Positions 20,443 to 32,547 are shown, counted from the stretch's first letter. The stretch: DNA of 64,000 bases from Halomonas gemina (GCF_023554995.1 NZ_JAMJPK010000006.1:1-64000), one strand, 5' to 3'. Program-made: numbers and translations. Notes: generated by a model from the letters alone, not told the origin.

Positions 20443-20505
20443 GGAACACCCCGAACTGTTACCTATCGACACTTCGGCACGATTCAGGTAACAATCTCGG
20501 GTTAC
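20426..20505 (+). promoter_or_regulatory. Cluster of TGTTACC-type motifs before panB
   Basis: TGTTACC at 20426-20432 (inside the end of folK) and 20457-20463, and GGTAACA at 20487-20493, with a further GGTTAC at 20500. The first three hexamer cores are 31 bases apart. The same inverted pair occurs before the CrcZ-like RNA. No sigma-54 promoter was found here, so what reads these sites is unknown. Confidence 0.3.
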
Positions 20506-20557
20506 ACCGAGGCAGGCCCGCCAGAGGCCTCCCACGACCAGACGATGAGAGCACGCC

Positions 20558-21349
20558 ATGAAAACCGTCACCCTGAGCACGCTGCAGGCCTTCAAGCGCG
20601 CCGGTGAGCCGTTCAGCTGCCTGACCGCCTACGACGCCTCCTTCGCCCGGGCGGCCGGGGAGGCTGGCATTGAGGTGCTGCTGGTGGGCGACTCCCTGGG
20701 CATGGTCCTGCAGGGCCATGCCAGCACCCTGCCGGTGACCCTCGACGAGATCTGCTACCACACCCGCTGCGTGGCCCGCGGCAGGGGCGCCAGCCTGCTG
20801 ATGGTCGACCTGCCCTTCATGAGCAACTCGAGCACCGAGCGGCTGCTCCAGGATGCCGGCGAGCTGATGCGTGCCGGGGCCGAACTGGTCAAGGTCGAAG
20901 GCGAGGCCTGGATGGCCGACGGCATCCGCGAGCTGACCCGGCGTGGCGTGCCGGTCTGCGCCCACCTCGGCCTGACCCCCCAGTCGGTCTATCAGCTGGG
21001 TGGCTACAAGGTGCAGGGGCGCGAGGCCGAACAGGCGACCCGGATCCTCGAGGATGCCCGCACGCTGGTCGAGGCCGGCGCCTCGGTGATCCTGCTCGAG
21101 TGTGTGCCGGCAAGCCTGGGGCGGGCGGTGAGCGAGGCGCTGGCGGTGCCGGTGATCGGCATCGGCGCCGGTCCCGACACGGACGGCCAGATCCTGGTGA
21201 TGCACGATGTGCTGGGGGTGACCCACGGCCGCACGCCGCGCTTCGTGAAGAACTTCATGGTTGATGCCAACGATATCCCGGGCGCCTTCCGCCGCTACCA
21301 CGAGGACGTCAAGGCCCGCCGCTTCCCCGCCCAGGAGCACTGTTTCTAA
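20558..21349 (+). CDS. panB: 3-methyl-2-oxobutanoate hydroxymethyltransferase
   Basis: First committed step of pantothenate synthesis: transfers a hydroxymethyl group from methylene-tetrahydrofolate to ketoisovalerate, giving ketopantoate. The 263-residue TIM-barrel has the [10 protein letters not shown] metal/substrate segment, the VKVEGE motif and [14 protein letters not shown] near the C-terminus. Length and start are typical. It heads panBCD; the link to folK is logical because folate supplies the one-carbon unit. Confidence 0.96.
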   Translation: MKTVTLSTLQAFKRAGEPFSCLTAYDASFARAAGEAGIEVLLVGDSLGMVLQGHASTLPVTLDEICYHTRCVARGRGASLLMVDLPFMSNSSTERLLQDAGELMRAGAELVKVEGEAWMADGIRELTRRGVPVCAHLGLTPQSVYQLGGYKVQGREAEQATRILEDARTLVEAGASVILLECVPASLGRAVSEALAVPVIGIGAGPDTDGQILVMHDVLGVTHGRTPRFVKNFMVDANDIPGAFRRYHEDVKARRFPAQEHCF

Positions 21350-21374
21350 GCCACGTTTCGAGGAGCTCGCCGCG

Positions 21375-22223
21375 ATGCGTACCCTGCGAGAGATTGTGCC
21401 CCTGCGCGAGGCCCTGGACGAGTTCCGTCGTCGCGGCCAGCGCATCGCCCTGGTGCCGACCATGGGCAACCTGCACGATGGCCATCTGGCCCTGGTGGCG
21501 GAGGCGCGTCGCCGTGGCGACGTGGTGGTGGCGACCATCTTCGTCAATCCGCTGCAGTTCGGCGCCGGCGAGGACCTCGACGCCTACCCGCGTACCCTCG
21601 CCGAGGACCAGGCCAAGCTCGAGGAGGCGGGCTGCGACCTGCTGTTCGCCCCCGAGACGACGACCCTCTACCCACGCGGCCTCGCGGCCCAGACCCGGGT
21701 CTGCGTACCCGAGGTCAGCGAGGGGCTCTGCGGTGGCGACCGGCCCGGGCACTTCGACGGCGTCGCCACCGTCGTCACCATGCTCTTCAACCTGGTGCAG
21801 CCCGATGTGGCCTGCTTCGGCGAGAAGGACTATCAGCAGCTGGCGGTGATCCGGCGCCTGGTGGCCGACCTGCACCTCCCCGTGGAGGTCGTCGGCGTGC
21901 CCATCGTGCGCGCCGCGGACGGCCTGGCCCTCTCCTCGCGCAACGGCTACCTGGACGCCGCCCAGCGCGCCACGGCCCCGGCGCTCTACCGCACCCTGTG
22001 CGCGCTGCGCGATGCCCTGGAGGCCGGCGCCGACCCAGACGACACCCTGGCCGACGGTCTCGCCCGGCTGAGGGAGACCGGCTTCGCGCCGGACTACCTC
22101 GAGCTTCGCGACGCCGACCTGGGACCGGTGACGACCACCACTCGCGACGCCGTGCTGCTCGCCGCGGCGCGCCTGGGCCCGACCCGACTGATCGATAACC
22201 TGAGCCTGACCCTGCCACGCTGA
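21375..22223 (+). CDS. panC: Pantothenate synthetase (pantoate--beta-alanine ligase)
   Basis: Condenses pantoate and beta-alanine using ATP. The 282-residue protein has the HIGH-like [11 protein letters not shown] motif (about residues 29-39), FVNPLQF, the FGEKDYQQL motif and the KMSKS equivalent LSSRNGYL. The ATG at 21375 follows GAGGAGC; an upstream open frame to 21261 overlaps panB and lacks support. Confidence 0.96.
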   Translation: MRTLREIVPLREALDEFRRRGQRIALVPTMGNLHDGHLALVAEARRRGDVVVATIFVNPLQFGAGEDLDAYPRTLAEDQAKLEEAGCDLLFAPETTTLYPRGLAAQTRVCVPEVSEGLCGGDRPGHFDGVATVVTMLFNLVQPDVACFGEKDYQQLAVIRRLVADLHLPVEVVGVPIVRAADGLALSSRNGYLDAAQRATAPALYRTLCALRDALEAGADPDDTLADGLARLRETGFAPDYLELRDADLGPVTTTTRDAVLLAAARLGPTRLIDNLSLTLPR

Positions 22224-22259
22224 GGGCGTGGCGTCGTCAAACAGAGGAACATACGCCCC

Positions 22260-22640
22260 ATGCACACCATCATGCTCAAGGCCAAGCTGCACATGGCCCG
22301 TGTCACCCATGCCGTGCTCAACTACGAGGGCTCCTGCGCCATCGACGGAGCGCTGCTCGACATGTCCGGTATCCGCGAGAACGAGCAGATCCAGATCTAC
22401 AACGTCGAGAACGGCCAGCGCTTCACCACCTACGCCATCCGCGCCGAAGAGGGCTCGAAGGTCATCTCGGTGAACGGTGCCGCAGCCCACCTGGCGAGCG
22501 AAGGCCAGCGGGTGATCATCTGCAGCTATGCCCACTACAGCGACGCCGAGCTGGAAAACCACCACCCGGCTCTGGTCTACCTGCAGGAAGGCAATGTCGT
22601 CAGCCACACCAGCAATGCCATCCCCGTCCAGCTGGCCTGA
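22260..22640 (+). CDS. panD: Aspartate 1-decarboxylase proenzyme
   Basis: Pyruvoyl enzyme converting aspartate to beta-alanine for PanC. The 126-residue proenzyme contains the self-cleavage Gly24-Ser25 site (YEGSC), the catalytic Lys9/Tyr58-type residues and the NGAAAHL segment. Having panD directly after panC gives a complete beta-alanine and pantoate branch in one operon. Confidence 0.96.
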   Translation: MHTIMLKAKLHMARVTHAVLNYEGSCAIDGALLDMSGIRENEQIQIYNVENGQRFTTYAIRAEEGSKVISVNGAAAHLASEGQRVIICSYAHYSDAELENHHPALVYLQEGNVVSHTSNAIPVQLA

Positions 22641-22653
22641 CATCCACCTGCCA

Positions 22654-22677
22654 CGGCACCCCGCGCCCGGGGTGCCG
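22654..22677 (+). terminator. Stem-loop after panD
   Basis: CGGCACCCCG and CGGGGTGCCG form a perfect 10-bp stem with a 4-base loop, just after panD. No T-run follows, so it may act as a weak or Rho-assisted terminator. Confidence 0.45.
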
Positions 22678-22737
22678 GTACCACCGCCCATCCTGACGCC
22701 TCCCCCGACTCTTCCCGCGCATTCGGCCATGGAAGCA

Positions 22738-22767
22738 TTGCCGCGATGCACAAGCGTCCCCTATGCT
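22738..22767 (+). promoter_or_regulatory. Candidate promoter of the acetyl-CoA acetyltransferase gene
   Basis: TTGCCG at 22738-22743, an 18-base spacer and TATGCT at 22762-22767, about 95 bases before the gene. Weak match, position-supported only. Confidence 0.3.
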
Positions 22768-22860
22768 GAGAGACCCGGCTCTGTCTGAGACGTCTTCGAG
22801 CTCAGGCTGTCCCCCAGACACGGCCGCAAGCCCGCTAGTCATTCTTCAGGAGTATCTCCC

Positions 22861-24036
<1,176 letters not shown>

Positions 24037-24037
24037 A

Positions 24038-24076
24038 AGCGCCGAGCGCCGAGCGCCGAGCGCCGAGCGCCGAGCG
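24038..24076 (+). repeat. Tandem 7-bp AGCGCCG repeat after the thiolase gene
   Basis: About 5.5 perfect head-to-tail copies of AGCGCCG begin 2 bases after the thiolase stop codon. Related short arrays follow pnp and greA in the same transcript-sense orientation. Confidence 0.9.
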
Positions 24077-24080
24077 AACA

Positions 24081-24118
24081 GCATGCCCCGGGAGCAATAT
24101 CCCGGGGCATGTTTTTTA
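24081..24118 (+). terminator. Rho-independent terminator of the thiolase gene
   Basis: GCATGCCCCGGGA pairs with TCCCGGGGCATG around a short A-rich loop, followed by TTTTTTA. A textbook terminator for the upstream gene. Confidence 0.9.
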
Positions 24119-24131
24119 TGTCCGCCAAAAA

Positions 24132-24171
24132 GCAAACCGCCGCCAGGGCTGAACCCTGGCGGCGGTTTTTC
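24132..24171. terminator. Bidirectional terminator between the thiolase gene and pnp
   Basis: ACCGCCGCCAGGG and CCCTGGCGGCGGT form a 13-bp stem with a 5-base loop. A T-run follows on the plus strand and a T-rich stretch on the minus strand, so it can end pnp transcription as well. Confidence 0.85.
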
Positions 24172-24177
24172 TTGAAG

Positions 24178-24200
24178 CTCGGCGCTCGGCGCTTGGCGCT
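24178..24200 (-). repeat. AGCGCCG-type repeat after pnp
   Basis: Three imperfect minus-strand copies (AGCGCCA, AGCGCCG, AGCGCCG) begin 11 bases after the pnp stop codon. Same unit and same orientation relative to the gene as the copies after the thiolase and greA genes. Confidence 0.85.
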
Positions 24201-24211
24201 TTCCGCTGTGC

Positions 24212-26347
24212 TTAGAGCTGGGGTTCAGCGGCCGCTTCGGCCTCGAACGCCGCCTTCTCTTCCGGGGTGATCTCCTTGATGGTGAGCTTCACCCGGTTGC
24301 GGTTGTCGATGTCGAGCACCTTGACGATGGGCTCGTCACCCTCGTTGAGGAAGTCGCGGACGTCGTTGACCCGCTCCGGCACGATCTGGGAGATATGCAC
24401 CAGGCCGTCGGTGCCCGGCATGATGTTGATGAAGGCGCCGAAGTCGGCGATACGCACCACCTTGCCACGATAGAGCTTGCCGATCTCGGGCTCGGCGGTG
24501 ATCGCCAGCACGGTGTCGATGGCCGCCTTGGCCGCCGACTTGTCCTCGGCATAGATGCGCACGGTGCCGTCGTCGTCCAGGTCGATGGAGGCGCCGGTAT
24601 CCTCGCAGATCTTGCGGATGGTAGCGCCGCCCTTGCCGATGACGTCGCGGATCTTCTCCGGGTCGATCTTGATGGTCGCCATGGAGGGGGCGTTCTCGGA
24701 GACCTCGGCACGGCTTTGGGCGATCACCGTGTTCATCTGCTCGAGGATCTGCTGGCGGGCCTCATAGGCCTGCTGCAGGGCCACCTCCATGATCTCCTCG
24801 TTGATCCCCTCGATCTTGATGTCCATCTGCAGGGCGGTGACGCCCTCGGCGCTGCCGGCCACCTTGAAGTCCATGTCGCCGAGGTGGTCCTCGTCACCCA
24901 GGATGTCGGTGAGCACGGCGAAGCCATCCTCGTCCTTGACCAGGCCCATGGCGATGCCCGCCACCGGGGCCTTCATCGGCACGCCGGCATCCATCAGCGC
25001 CAGCGACGAGCCGCACACCGAGGCCATGGAGCTGGAGCCGTTGGATTCGGTGATCTCGGAGACCACACGAATGGTATAGGGGAACTCCGCCTCGTCGGGC
25101 AGCATCGCTTGCACGCCGCGCCGCGCCAGACGGCCGTGACCGATCTCGCGGCGCTTGGGGCCGCCCATGAAGCCCGCCTCGCCCACACAGTAGGGGGGGA
25201 AGTTGTAGTGCAGCAGGAAGCGGTCCTTGCGCTCCCCCTCCAGCGACTCGATCAGCTGGGAATCACGCAGGGTGCCCAGCGTTGCCACCACGATCGCCTG
25301 GGTCTCGCCGCGGGTGAAGATCGCCGAGCCATGGGTCTTGGGCAGGCTGCCGACCTCGATGGAGAGTGGACGCACGGTCTTGTGGTCGCGGCCATCGATA
25401 CGCGGCTCGCCCTTGACCACGCGTGCCCGCACCACGCGCTTCTCCAGGCCGGCAAAGGCACCCTTGACCTCGTCGGCGTCGTACTTGCCTTCTTCCTCGC
25501 CGGCGAACTGCTCGACCGCCTGCTCCTTGAGAGCGGCAAGGGCATCCTGGCGGGCCATCTTGTCGGTGATGCGATAGGCCTCGCCGACCTTCTTCTCGAA
25601 GGCATCGGCCATGGCGCCCTTGAGCGCGACGTTATCGGCGGGCGGCTGCCACTCCCACTTCGGCTTGCCGGCCTCGGCGGTCAGCTCGTTGATGGCCTGG
25701 ATGGCCACCTGCATCTCCTGGTGGGCATAGAGCACGGCGCCGAGCATCTCGTCCTCGAGCAGCTCGTTGGCCTCGGACTCCACCATCAGCACGGCCTTCT
25801 CGGTGCCGGCGACCACCATGTTGAGCTCGGAGCCGGCCAGCTCCTCGACGGTGGGGTTGAGGAAGTAGCCGTTGTCCTCGGTGAAGCCCACGCGTGCGCC
25901 GCCGATGGGGCCGTTGAAGGGCACACCGGAGATGGCCAGGGCGGCGGAAGTACCGAGCATCGCGGCGATATCCGGGTCATGGTTGCGGTCGGTGGATAGC
26001 ACCGAGCAGACCACCTGCACCTCGTTCATGAAGCCCTTGGGAAAGAGCGGACGGATCGGGCGATCGATCAGCCGTGAGGTGAGGGTCTCCTTCTCGGTGG
26101 GACGCCCCTCGCGCTTGAAGAAGCCGCCGGGAATCTTGCCGACCGCGTAGGTCTTCTCCTGATAGAAGACCCCCAGCGGGAAGAAGGGCTGGGCAGGATT
26201 GGCCTCCTTCTTGGCCACCACGGTGCACAGCACCACGGTGTCGTCCATGGTAACCATCACGGCACCGGTGGCCTGGCGGGCGATGCGCCCGGTTTCCAGG
26301 GTGACGGTACTGCGACCGTACTGAAACGTTTTCTTGACCGGATTCAC
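24212..26347 (-). CDS. pnp: Polyribonucleotide nucleotidyltransferase (PNPase)
   Basis: Phosphorolytic 3'-5' exoribonuclease and degradosome component. The 711-residue product has two RNase PH-like domains, a central helical domain, a KH domain ([15 protein letters not shown], about 555-615) and a C-terminal S1 domain (about 620-690). I chose the GTG at 26347, giving [11 protein letters not shown], which matches the family start and is preceded by GAAGGAAG; the frame is open to 26440. It follows rpsO, as in E. coli, but a strong terminator lies between them. Confidence 0.95.
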   Translation of the reverse strand: MNPVKKTFQYGRSTVTLETGRIARQATGAVMVTMDDTVVLCTVVAKKEANPAQPFFPLGVFYQEKTYAVGKIPGGFFKREGRPTEKETLTSRLIDRPIRPLFPKGFMNEVQVVCSVLSTDRNHDPDIAAMLGTSAALAISGVPFNGPIGGARVGFTEDNGYFLNPTVEELAGSELNMVVAGTEKAVLMVESEANELLEDEMLGAVLYAHQEMQVAIQAINELTAEAGKPKWEWQPPADNVALKGAMADAFEKKVGEAYRITDKMARQDALAALKEQAVEQFAGEEEGKYDADEVKGAFAGLEKRVVRARVVKGEPRIDGRDHKTVRPLSIEVGSLPKTHGSAIFTRGETQAIVVATLGTLRDSQLIESLEGERKDRFLLHYNFPPYCVGEAGFMGGPKRREIGHGRLARRGVQAMLPDEAEFPYTIRVVSEITESNGSSSMASVCGSSLALMDAGVPMKAPVAGIAMGLVKDEDGFAVLTDILGDEDHLGDMDFKVAGSAEGVTALQMDIKIEGINEEIMEVALQQAYEARQQILEQMNTVIAQSRAEVSENAPSMATIKIDPEKIRDVIGKGGATIRKICEDTGASIDLDDDGTVRIYAEDKSAAKAAIDTVLAITAEPEIGKLYRGKVVRIADFGAFINIMPGTDGLVHISQIVPERVNDVRDFLNEGDEPIVKVLDIDNRNRVKLTIKEITPEEKAAFEAEAAAEPQL

Positions 26348-26533
26348 GGCGACTTCCTTCAACTTTTCTGTGTTTGGTTCGTTTTGACTCGGCGACCATT
26401 TTAGGGGTTGACGCCCGCTGCGGCCACCGGTTAGCGACATTTCCGGCTCTGCATTACCGGGGCTGATCCGGCGACAGGCCCCGAAGTGTCGGACTTCCCC
26501 TCCGACCTGCCACCGGTGCCCCTGACATTGGCG

Positions 26534-26575
26534 CCAAAAAACAAAACGGGCAGCCCCGTAGGGCTACCCGTTTCG
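26534..26575 (-). terminator. Rho-independent terminator of rpsO
   Basis: On the minus strand ACGGGTAGCCC pairs with GGGCTGCCCGT around TACG and is followed by TTTGTTTTTT. It separates rpsO from pnp; read-through would be needed for co-transcription. Confidence 0.85.
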
Positions 26576-26596
26576 TATGACCTGAAGAAAAGGAGG

Positions 26597-26717
26597 ATTT
26601 CGCGTTACGAGCGATGAGAGGCTGGTTGCCACCGGAGCGCAGGAACCGGAGTGTAGCCTGCTACATGAGGATTCCGAGCACCGCCGGCGGCCAGGATATC
26701 GAGCGCAGTAGCGAAAT
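26597..26717. repeat. MITE-like intergenic element between rpsO and pnp
   Basis: A 121-bp stretch with imperfect terminal inverted repeats: ATTTCGC...ACGAGCGAT at the left and the reverse complement of ATTTCGC...GCGCTCGAT at the right, plus an internal hairpin TGTAGC-CT-GCTACA. It has no coding support. I recall similar sequence recurring between genes of related bacteria, but this needs a genome search. It occupies the rpsO 3' untranslated region. Confidence 0.5.
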
Positions 26718-26726
26718 ACCCTTTTC

Positions 26727-26996
26727 TTAGCGACGCAGGCCCAGGCGCTGAATCAGCGACTGATAGCGCTCGAAATCCTTGCGCTTCAGGTAGTCCAGCA
26801 GTTTGCGGCGCTGGTTGACCATGCGGATCAGGCCACGACGGGAGTGGTGATCCTGCTTGTTGGTCTTGAAGTGGTCCTGCAGGCCATCGATGTTGGCGCT
26901 CAGCAGGGCCACCTGCACTTCGGGGGAACCGGTGTCGTTCTCGCCACGACCGTACTCGTTGACGATTGCGGACTTCTGCTCGGCTGTCAGTGCCAT
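26727..26996 (-). CDS. rpsO: 30S ribosomal protein S15
   Basis: Primary 16S rRNA-binding protein of the small subunit platform. The 89-residue protein has the conserved [14 protein letters not shown] and LRR terminal motifs, at exactly the family length. Located between truB and pnp, the conserved order. Confidence 0.97.
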   Translation of the reverse strand: MALTAEQKSAIVNEYGRGENDTGSPEVQVALLSANIDGLQDHFKTNKQDHHSRRGLIRMVNQRRKLLDYLKRKDFERYQSLIQRLGLRR

Positions 26997-27075
26997 CTGT
27001 CTCTCCAGTAAGCAATATGCCTGAATGATGAGTGTGTGAGACCACGCATATTTGCAGTCTCGGGCGTCTCTCCCT

Positions 27076-27993
27076 TCAATCGGCTGCGGTGCTCAGCAGC
27101 CGTTTCGGCGCCACCTCCTGTGGCCCCGCCACCACGCCGAGGCCCAGGAAGGCCCCGTCGCAGTAGAGTCTTGCCGTCTCCCCCCCGGCCAGCTCGCCGG
27201 GCTCGACCCGGGCCGCCTGGCCATGGGCCAGCCGGCTGGCCGCCGCGGCATCGACCCCGATCCGCGGCAGGTGGTCGACCAGCACGTCGACGGGCAGCAG
27301 CACCGCCTCGCGCTCGGCCTGGCCGGGCAGGGCCTCCAGCGCGTCGAGGGTCAGCATGCCCTCGCTCGTGAAGGGGCCCGTCTCCAGGCGGCGCAGCGCG
27401 CTGATGTGCGCGCCGCAGCCCAGGACCTGGCCGATGTCCTCGGCCAGGGTACGGATGTAGGTCCCCTTGCTGACGCGCACCTCGAGCTCGAAGGCGGCGT
27501 CGGCAAGGGAAAGAAGGCGCGCATCATACACCCTCACGCGCCTGGCTGCACGCTCGATCGACTTGCCCTCGCGGGCCAGCTCGTAGAGCTTGCGCCCCTG
27601 GTGCTTGAGCGCCGAGTACATCGGCGGCACCTGGTCGATCTCGCCGCGAAAGCGCGCGAGCACGCCCTCGACGTCGGCCTCGGTCAGCCGGGGCACCGCG
27701 CGGCGCTCGACCACCTCGCCCTCGGCATCACCGGTATCGGTGATCGCGCCGAGCTCCACCCGGGTGCGGTAGACCTTGTCGGCCTCCAGCAGGTGGGCAG
27801 AGAACTTGGTCGCCTCGCCGAAGCACACCGGCAGCAGGCCGGTGGCCATGGGATCCAGGGTTCCCGTGTGGCCGGCCTTCTGGGCCTGGAACAGGCGCCG
27901 GGCCCGCTGCAGCGCATGGTTGCTGGACAGGCCCGCGGGCTTGTCCAGCAGCAGCACGCCGTTCACCGGCAACCCGCGACGCCGCCGTGCCAT
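27076..27993 (-). CDS. truB: tRNA pseudouridine(55) synthase
   Basis: Isomerises uridine 55 in the T-loop of tRNAs. The 305-residue protein has the catalytic Asp47 in [12 protein letters not shown], the [16 protein letters not shown] start and a C-terminal PUA-like region. Its ATG overlaps the rbfA stop (ATGA), indicating translational coupling. Confidence 0.96.
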   Translation of the reverse strand: MARRRRGLPVNGVLLLDKPAGLSSNHALQRARRLFQAQKAGHTGTLDPMATGLLPVCFGEATKFSAHLLEADKVYRTRVELGAITDTGDAEGEVVERRAVPRLTEADVEGVLARFRGEIDQVPPMYSALKHQGRKLYELAREGKSIERAARRVRVYDARLLSLADAAFELEVRVSKGTYIRTLAEDIGQVLGCGAHISALRRLETGPFTSEGMLTLDALEALPGQAEREAVLLPVDVLVDHLPRIGVDAAAASRLAHGQAARVEPGELAGGETARLYCDGAFLGLGVVAGPQEVAPKRLLSTAAD

Positions 27994-28436
27994 CAGTCGC
28001 GCTCGTCCCTGTCTGCCGATCCACCTGCCGAACCGTCGACCGGGTCGCGGTCATCATCCGCCGCCTCGTCGTGCTGGGCCTGGTCGCTGGCGACGGCCTC
28101 GTCGATCAGCGAGGAGAGCCGCTGGCCACGCACCACGCTCTCGTCGTAGTGGAAGCGCAGCTCCGGCACATGGCGCAGCTTGATGCGGCGAGCGATCCGG
28201 CTGCGGAGGAAACCGGCGGCCCGCTTGAGCACCGCCAGGTTCTCCTTGATGTGCTCCGGGGTCTGCTCGCCCAGCAGGGTCACGTGGACGTCGGCATAGC
28301 CGAGGTCGCGGCTGACCTCGACGCCGCTGACCGTGACCATGCCCAGCCGCGGATCCTTGACCTCGCGCTGGATGAGCACCGCCAGCTCCTTCTGGAGCTG
28401 GTCGGCCACCCGGTCGGTACGCTTGAACTCGCGCAT
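27993..28436 (-). CDS. rbfA: Ribosome-binding factor A
   Basis: Cold-shock-associated 30S maturation factor binding near the 5' end of 16S rRNA. The 147 residues contain a single KH-type domain (MREFKRTDRVADQLQKELA start, VELRF-like core) and an acidic, low-complexity C-terminal tail of about 35 residues (rich in D, E, G and S), longer than the E. coli protein's. It lies 18 bases after infB. Confidence 0.95.
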   Translation of the reverse strand: MREFKRTDRVADQLQKELAVLIQREVKDPRLGMVTVSGVEVSRDLGYADVHVTLLGEQTPEHIKENLAVLKRAAGFLRSRIARRIKLRHVPELRFHYDESVVRGQRLSSLIDEAVASDQAQHDEAADDDRDPVDGSAGGSADRDERD

Positions 28437-28454
28437 GTACGACTCCTCGAGCCC

Positions 28455-30983
28455 TTAGAGGGTCCGCTCGACCTTGACCTGATCGAAGACCTCGATCTTG
28501 TCGCCGACCTGGACATCGTTGTAGTTCTTCACGCCGATGCCGCACTCCATGCCGTTGCGCACTTCCTGGACATCGTCCTTGAAGCGGCGCAGCGACTCGA
28601 GCTCGCCCTCGTAGATCACCACGTTGTCGCGCAGCACGCGGATCTTCTTGTGACGATGGACGGTTCCCTCGACCACCATGCAGCCGGCCACGGCACCGAT
28701 CTTGGGTGCGCGGAAGACGTCGCGGACCTCGGCCACGCCGACGATCTCTTCCTTCCACTCCGGCGCCAGCATGCCGCTCATCGCCTGCTTGACCTCGTCG
28801 ATCAGCTGGTAGATGACGCTGTAGTAGCGCAGGTCCAGGCCTTCCCGCTCGATGATCTCGCGGGCCGCGGCATCGGCACGCACGTTGAAGCCGACCACGA
28901 TGGCGTCACTGGCCAGCGCCAGGTTGGCATCGGTACCGGTGATGCCGCCCACGCCGGAGGAGACCACTGCCACTTCCACCTCGTCGGTGGAGAGCTCTTC
29001 CAGGGCGCCCTTGATCGCTTCCAGGGAACCCTGGACGTCGGCCTTGAGCACGATGTTGAGCTTGGCGGCCACCTCCTGGCCCATCTGGCTGAACATGTTC
29101 TCCAGCTTGGCCTTCTGCTGGCGCGCCAGGCGCACCTCGCGGTACTTGCCCTGGCGGAAGTTGGCGACCTCGCGGGCCTTCTTCTCGTCGGCCAGCACCA
29201 TGAAGTCGTCGCCTGCCTCGGGGGTGCCGTCCAGGCCCTGGATCTCCACCGGGGTGGAGGGACCGGCCTCGTCGACCTGCTTGCCCAGCTCGTTGGTCAG
29301 CGCGCGAACACGGCCGTAGTGCAGGCCGGCCAGCACGATGTCGCCCTTCTTCAGGGTACCGTTCTGGACCAGCACCGTGGCCACCGGGCCGCGCCCCTTG
29401 TCCAGGCGGGACTCGACCACCACGCCCTTGCCGGGCGCCTCGGGAACCGCCTTGAGCTCGAGCACCTCGGAGACCAGCTGGATGGCTTCCAGCAGCTCCT
29501 CGATGCCTTCCCCGGTATGCGCGGAGACGTAAACGAACTGGGTGTCGCCGCCCCACTCCTCGGAGATCACGCCGTGCTGGGAGAGCTCGTTCTTGATCCG
29601 GTCCAGGTCGATGCCGGGCTTGTCAATCTTGTTGACCGCGACCACCATCGGCACCTCGGCCGCGCGAGAGTGCTCGATCGCCTCGATGGTCTGGGGCATG
29701 ACCCCGTCGTCGGCGGCCACCACCAGCACGACCACGTCGGTGGCCTTGGCACCGCGGGCACGCATGGCGGTGAACGCCGCGTGGCCCGGGGTATCCAGGA
29801 AGGTCACGCCACCGTGGTCGTCCTCGACGTGGTAGGCACCGATATGCTGGGTGATGCCGCCGGCTTCGCCGGTGGCCACCTTGGCCTTGCGGATGTAGTC
29901 GAGCAGCGAGGTCTTGCCGTGGTCGACGTGGCCCATCACGGTGACCACCGGCGAGCGGGTGATCTCCTCGCCCTCGTAGGAGATGCCCTCGAGGACCTCG
30001 GTCTCCAGCGCATCGTCCTTGACCAGCTTGGGCTTGTGGCCCATCTCCTCGACCACGATGGCCGCGGTGTCCTGGTCGATGGTCTGGTTGATGGTCACCG
30101 CGGCGCCCATGTTGAACATGGCCTTGATGACCTCGTTCGCCTTGATCGACATCTTGTCGGCCAGGTCGGCGACGCTGATCGACTCGGGGATGGAGACCTC
30201 GCGGACGATCGGCTGGGTCGGCTTCTGAAAGCCGTGCTTGCCGCCACCGCCCTGGCTGCCGCCGCCGCGGCGGCCACCACGACGCTCGGCGCGCTTGGCC
30301 TTCTTGCCGCCACGGCGACGCTCCTCGCGGTCACCGCGATCGTCCTCGTCACGCTCGCCACGCCCCTTCTTGCCGGCGCCGGCCTTGGTGGTCGCCTTCT
30401 TGACCGCGGCGCGGCGCGACTCGGGGCGACCCTCCTTGGGCGGAGCCGGAGGCTCCTCCGCGGGCGGGGCGGTCTCGAGCTCCGGCACCGGAATCTCGGG
30501 CTCAACCGCGGCCTTCTCGGCCTCGAGCTTGGCCGCGGCCTCGCGGGCGGACTCCTCGGCGGCACGCGCCTTGGCTTCCTCGGCCTCGCGGGCATCCTGG
30601 GCGGCCTGGGCCTGCTGGGAATCGGCCATGTCGCCGACCAGCTGGCGCGGCCCGGCGTCTTCCGTCGGCTCCGGCTTGGTCTCTTCCTCGGCACGCTTGA
30701 CGTAGGTGCGCTTCTTGCGCACCTGCACCTCGATGCTCTTGCCACGCTCGCCGGTCTTGATGCGGCTGCGCGTCTTGCGCGTCAGGGTGATGCGGTTCTT
30801 CGCCCCCGCGCCACTGCCGCCGTGGCTCTTGGTGAGATAGTCGAGCAGCTGACGCTTGTCCTCCTCGGACACGGCATCGCCCTCGGACTTCTGACCGAGC
30901 CCGGCTTCCTTCATCTGCTCCAGCAGACGGGGCACGTCGCGCCCCACCTTCGCTGCAAAATCCTTAACGGTCATTTCTGACAT
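28455..30983 (-). CDS. infB: Translation initiation factor IF-2
   Basis: GTPase that delivers initiator fMet-tRNA to the 30S subunit. The 842-residue product has an IF2 N-terminal domain, a long charged linker (about 90-250, with Arg/Gly-rich stretches), the G domain ([23 protein letters not shown], about 345-510) and C-terminal domains II-IV. It follows nusA by 27 bases in the conserved rimP-nusA-infB operon. Alternative internal starts, known in E. coli, are possible. Confidence 0.97.
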   Translation of the reverse strand: MSEMTVKDFAAKVGRDVPRLLEQMKEAGLGQKSEGDAVSEEDKRQLLDYLTKSHGGSGAGAKNRITLTRKTRSRIKTGERGKSIEVQVRKKRTYVKRAEEETKPEPTEDAGPRQLVGDMADSQQAQAAQDAREAEEAKARAAEESAREAAAKLEAEKAAVEPEIPVPELETAPPAEEPPAPPKEGRPESRRAAVKKATTKAGAGKKGRGERDEDDRGDREERRRGGKKAKRAERRGGRRGGGSQGGGGKHGFQKPTQPIVREVSIPESISVADLADKMSIKANEVIKAMFNMGAAVTINQTIDQDTAAIVVEEMGHKPKLVKDDALETEVLEGISYEGEEITRSPVVTVMGHVDHGKTSLLDYIRKAKVATGEAGGITQHIGAYHVEDDHGGVTFLDTPGHAAFTAMRARGAKATDVVVLVVAADDGVMPQTIEAIEHSRAAEVPMVVAVNKIDKPGIDLDRIKNELSQHGVISEEWGGDTQFVYVSAHTGEGIEELLEAIQLVSEVLELKAVPEAPGKGVVVESRLDKGRGPVATVLVQNGTLKKGDIVLAGLHYGRVRALTNELGKQVDEAGPSTPVEIQGLDGTPEAGDDFMVLADEKKAREVANFRQGKYREVRLARQQKAKLENMFSQMGQEVAAKLNIVLKADVQGSLEAIKGALEELSTDEVEVAVVSSGVGGITGTDANLALASDAIVVGFNVRADAAAREIIEREGLDLRYYSVIYQLIDEVKQAMSGMLAPEWKEEIVGVAEVRDVFRAPKIGAVAGCMVVEGTVHRHKKIRVLRDNVVIYEGELESLRRFKDDVQEVRNGMECGIGVKNYNDVQVGDKIEVFDQVKVERTL

Positions 30984-31010
30984 TACGACCCTCCTCAGCC
31001 CGTGACCCGT

Positions 31011-32504
31011 TTACTGTTCATTCTCGAACCATGGCGCACGGGCAGTCATGATCAGTGCCGCGGCGCGCTCCTCGTCTATTCCCTCGATGTCCAGCAGGTC
31101 ATCGACGGACTGCTCGGCCAGGTCCTCCATGGTGACAATGCCCCGGCTGGCCAGGATGAAGGCCAGGTGGCGCTCCATCCCGTCCATCTCCAGCAGGTCG
31201 TCGGCCGGCTGGGCGCCATCGAGCTCCTCCTCGGAGGCGATGGCCAGGTTCAGCAGTTCGTCCTTGGCCCGAGCGCGCAGCTCCTCGATGGTCTCCTCGT
31301 CGAACTCCTCGATCTCGAGCATCTCCTCGACCGGCACGTAGGCGACTTCCTCCAGGGAGGTGAAGCCCTCCTCCACCAGCAGGCGCGCCACGTCCTCATC
31401 GATCTCCAGGTGCTGGATGAAATGCTCGACCAGGCTGTCGATCTCCTGGTCGCGCTTGTCCTCGGCCTCCTCCTCGGTCATGACGTTGAGACGCCATCCG
31501 GTGAGCTCGGAGGCCAGGCGCACGTTCTGGCCACTGCGGCCGATGGCCTGGGCCAGGTTGTCCTCGGCGACGGCCACGTCCATGGCATGGGCCTCCTCGT
31601 CGACGAGGATCGAGGCGACATCCGCCGGTGCCATGGCGTTGATCACCAGCTGGGCGGGGTTGTCGTCCCACAGCACGATGTCCACGCGCTCGTTCTGAAG
31701 CTCCGAGGAGACGGCCTGCACCCTAGAGCCGCGCATGCCCACGCAGGCCCCCACCGGGTCGATGCGCCGGTCGTTGGTCTTGACCGCGATCTTGGCCCGC
31801 GAGCCCGGGTCGCGTGCCGCGCCCTTGATCTCGATGAGCTGCTCGGCGATCTCCGGCACCTCGATGCTGAACAGCTCGATGATCAGCTCCGGGCAGGTGC
31901 GCGAGAGGATCAGCTGGGCGCCACGCGCCTCAGGGTCGACCTTGACCAGCAGCGCGCGGACCCGTTCGTTCATGCGGTAGCGCTCGCCGGGGATCATCTC
32001 GCTGCGCGGCAGGAAGGCCTCGGCATTCTCGCCGAGATCGATGATCAGGCCGTCGCGTGTCGTCTTCTTGACGATGCCCGCGACCAGCTCGCCTTCGCGC
32101 TCGGCATACTGGCGCACCACCTCGGCCCGCTCGGCCTCGCGCACCTTCTGCACGATGACCTGCTTGGCGGTCTGGGCGGCGATGCGGCCGAAGGAGGCAT
32201 TCTCGATGCGCTCCTCGACCACGTCGCCCAGCCCCAGGGGCGGGTCACGGCGCTCGGCGAAGGAGAGCTTGATCTGGGCATCGGGCCCGTCGAAGTCATC
32301 GTCCTCGACCACCTCCCAGCGACGAAACGTCTCGTAGTCGCCGGTCTCGCGGTCGATGTGCACGCGCACGCTGGCTTCCTCGTCCTCGAAGCGCTTGCGC
32401 GATGCACTGGCCAGGGCCGCCTCGACTGCCTCGAAGATCACCTCGCGGGGGACCCCCTTCTCGTTGGAGATCGCGTCGACGACCGCCAGAATTTCTTTAC
32501 TCAT
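31011..32504 (-). CDS. nusA: Transcription termination/antitermination factor NusA
   Basis: RNA polymerase-associated elongation, pausing and termination factor. The 497 residues comprise the N-terminal polymerase-binding domain (1-125), S1 domain, two KH domains (including RGSRVQAV and [11 protein letters not shown]) and two acidic C-terminal repeats (about 365-490) of the gammaproteobacterial form. It sits between rimP and infB. Confidence 0.97.
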   Translation of the reverse strand: MSKEILAVVDAISNEKGVPREVIFEAVEAALASASRKRFEDEEASVRVHIDRETGDYETFRRWEVVEDDDFDGPDAQIKLSFAERRDPPLGLGDVVEERIENASFGRIAAQTAKQVIVQKVREAERAEVVRQYAEREGELVAGIVKKTTRDGLIIDLGENAEAFLPRSEMIPGERYRMNERVRALLVKVDPEARGAQLILSRTCPELIIELFSIEVPEIAEQLIEIKGAARDPGSRAKIAVKTNDRRIDPVGACVGMRGSRVQAVSSELQNERVDIVLWDDNPAQLVINAMAPADVASILVDEEAHAMDVAVAEDNLAQAIGRSGQNVRLASELTGWRLNVMTEEEAEDKRDQEIDSLVEHFIQHLEIDEDVARLLVEEGFTSLEEVAYVPVEEMLEIEEFDEETIEELRARAKDELLNLAIASEEELDGAQPADDLLEMDGMERHLAFILASRGIVTMEDLAEQSVDDLLDIEGIDEERAAALIMTARAPWFENEQ

Positions 32505-32547
32505 GCCTTAGCCTCGCCAGTGAACCTGTCCTTATGCACCGAGCCCA

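Noticed and set aside
26605..27045. Open frame overlapping rpsO and the intergenic element
   Set aside because: It is out of frame with rpsO and ends in the MITE-like element; no domain support.
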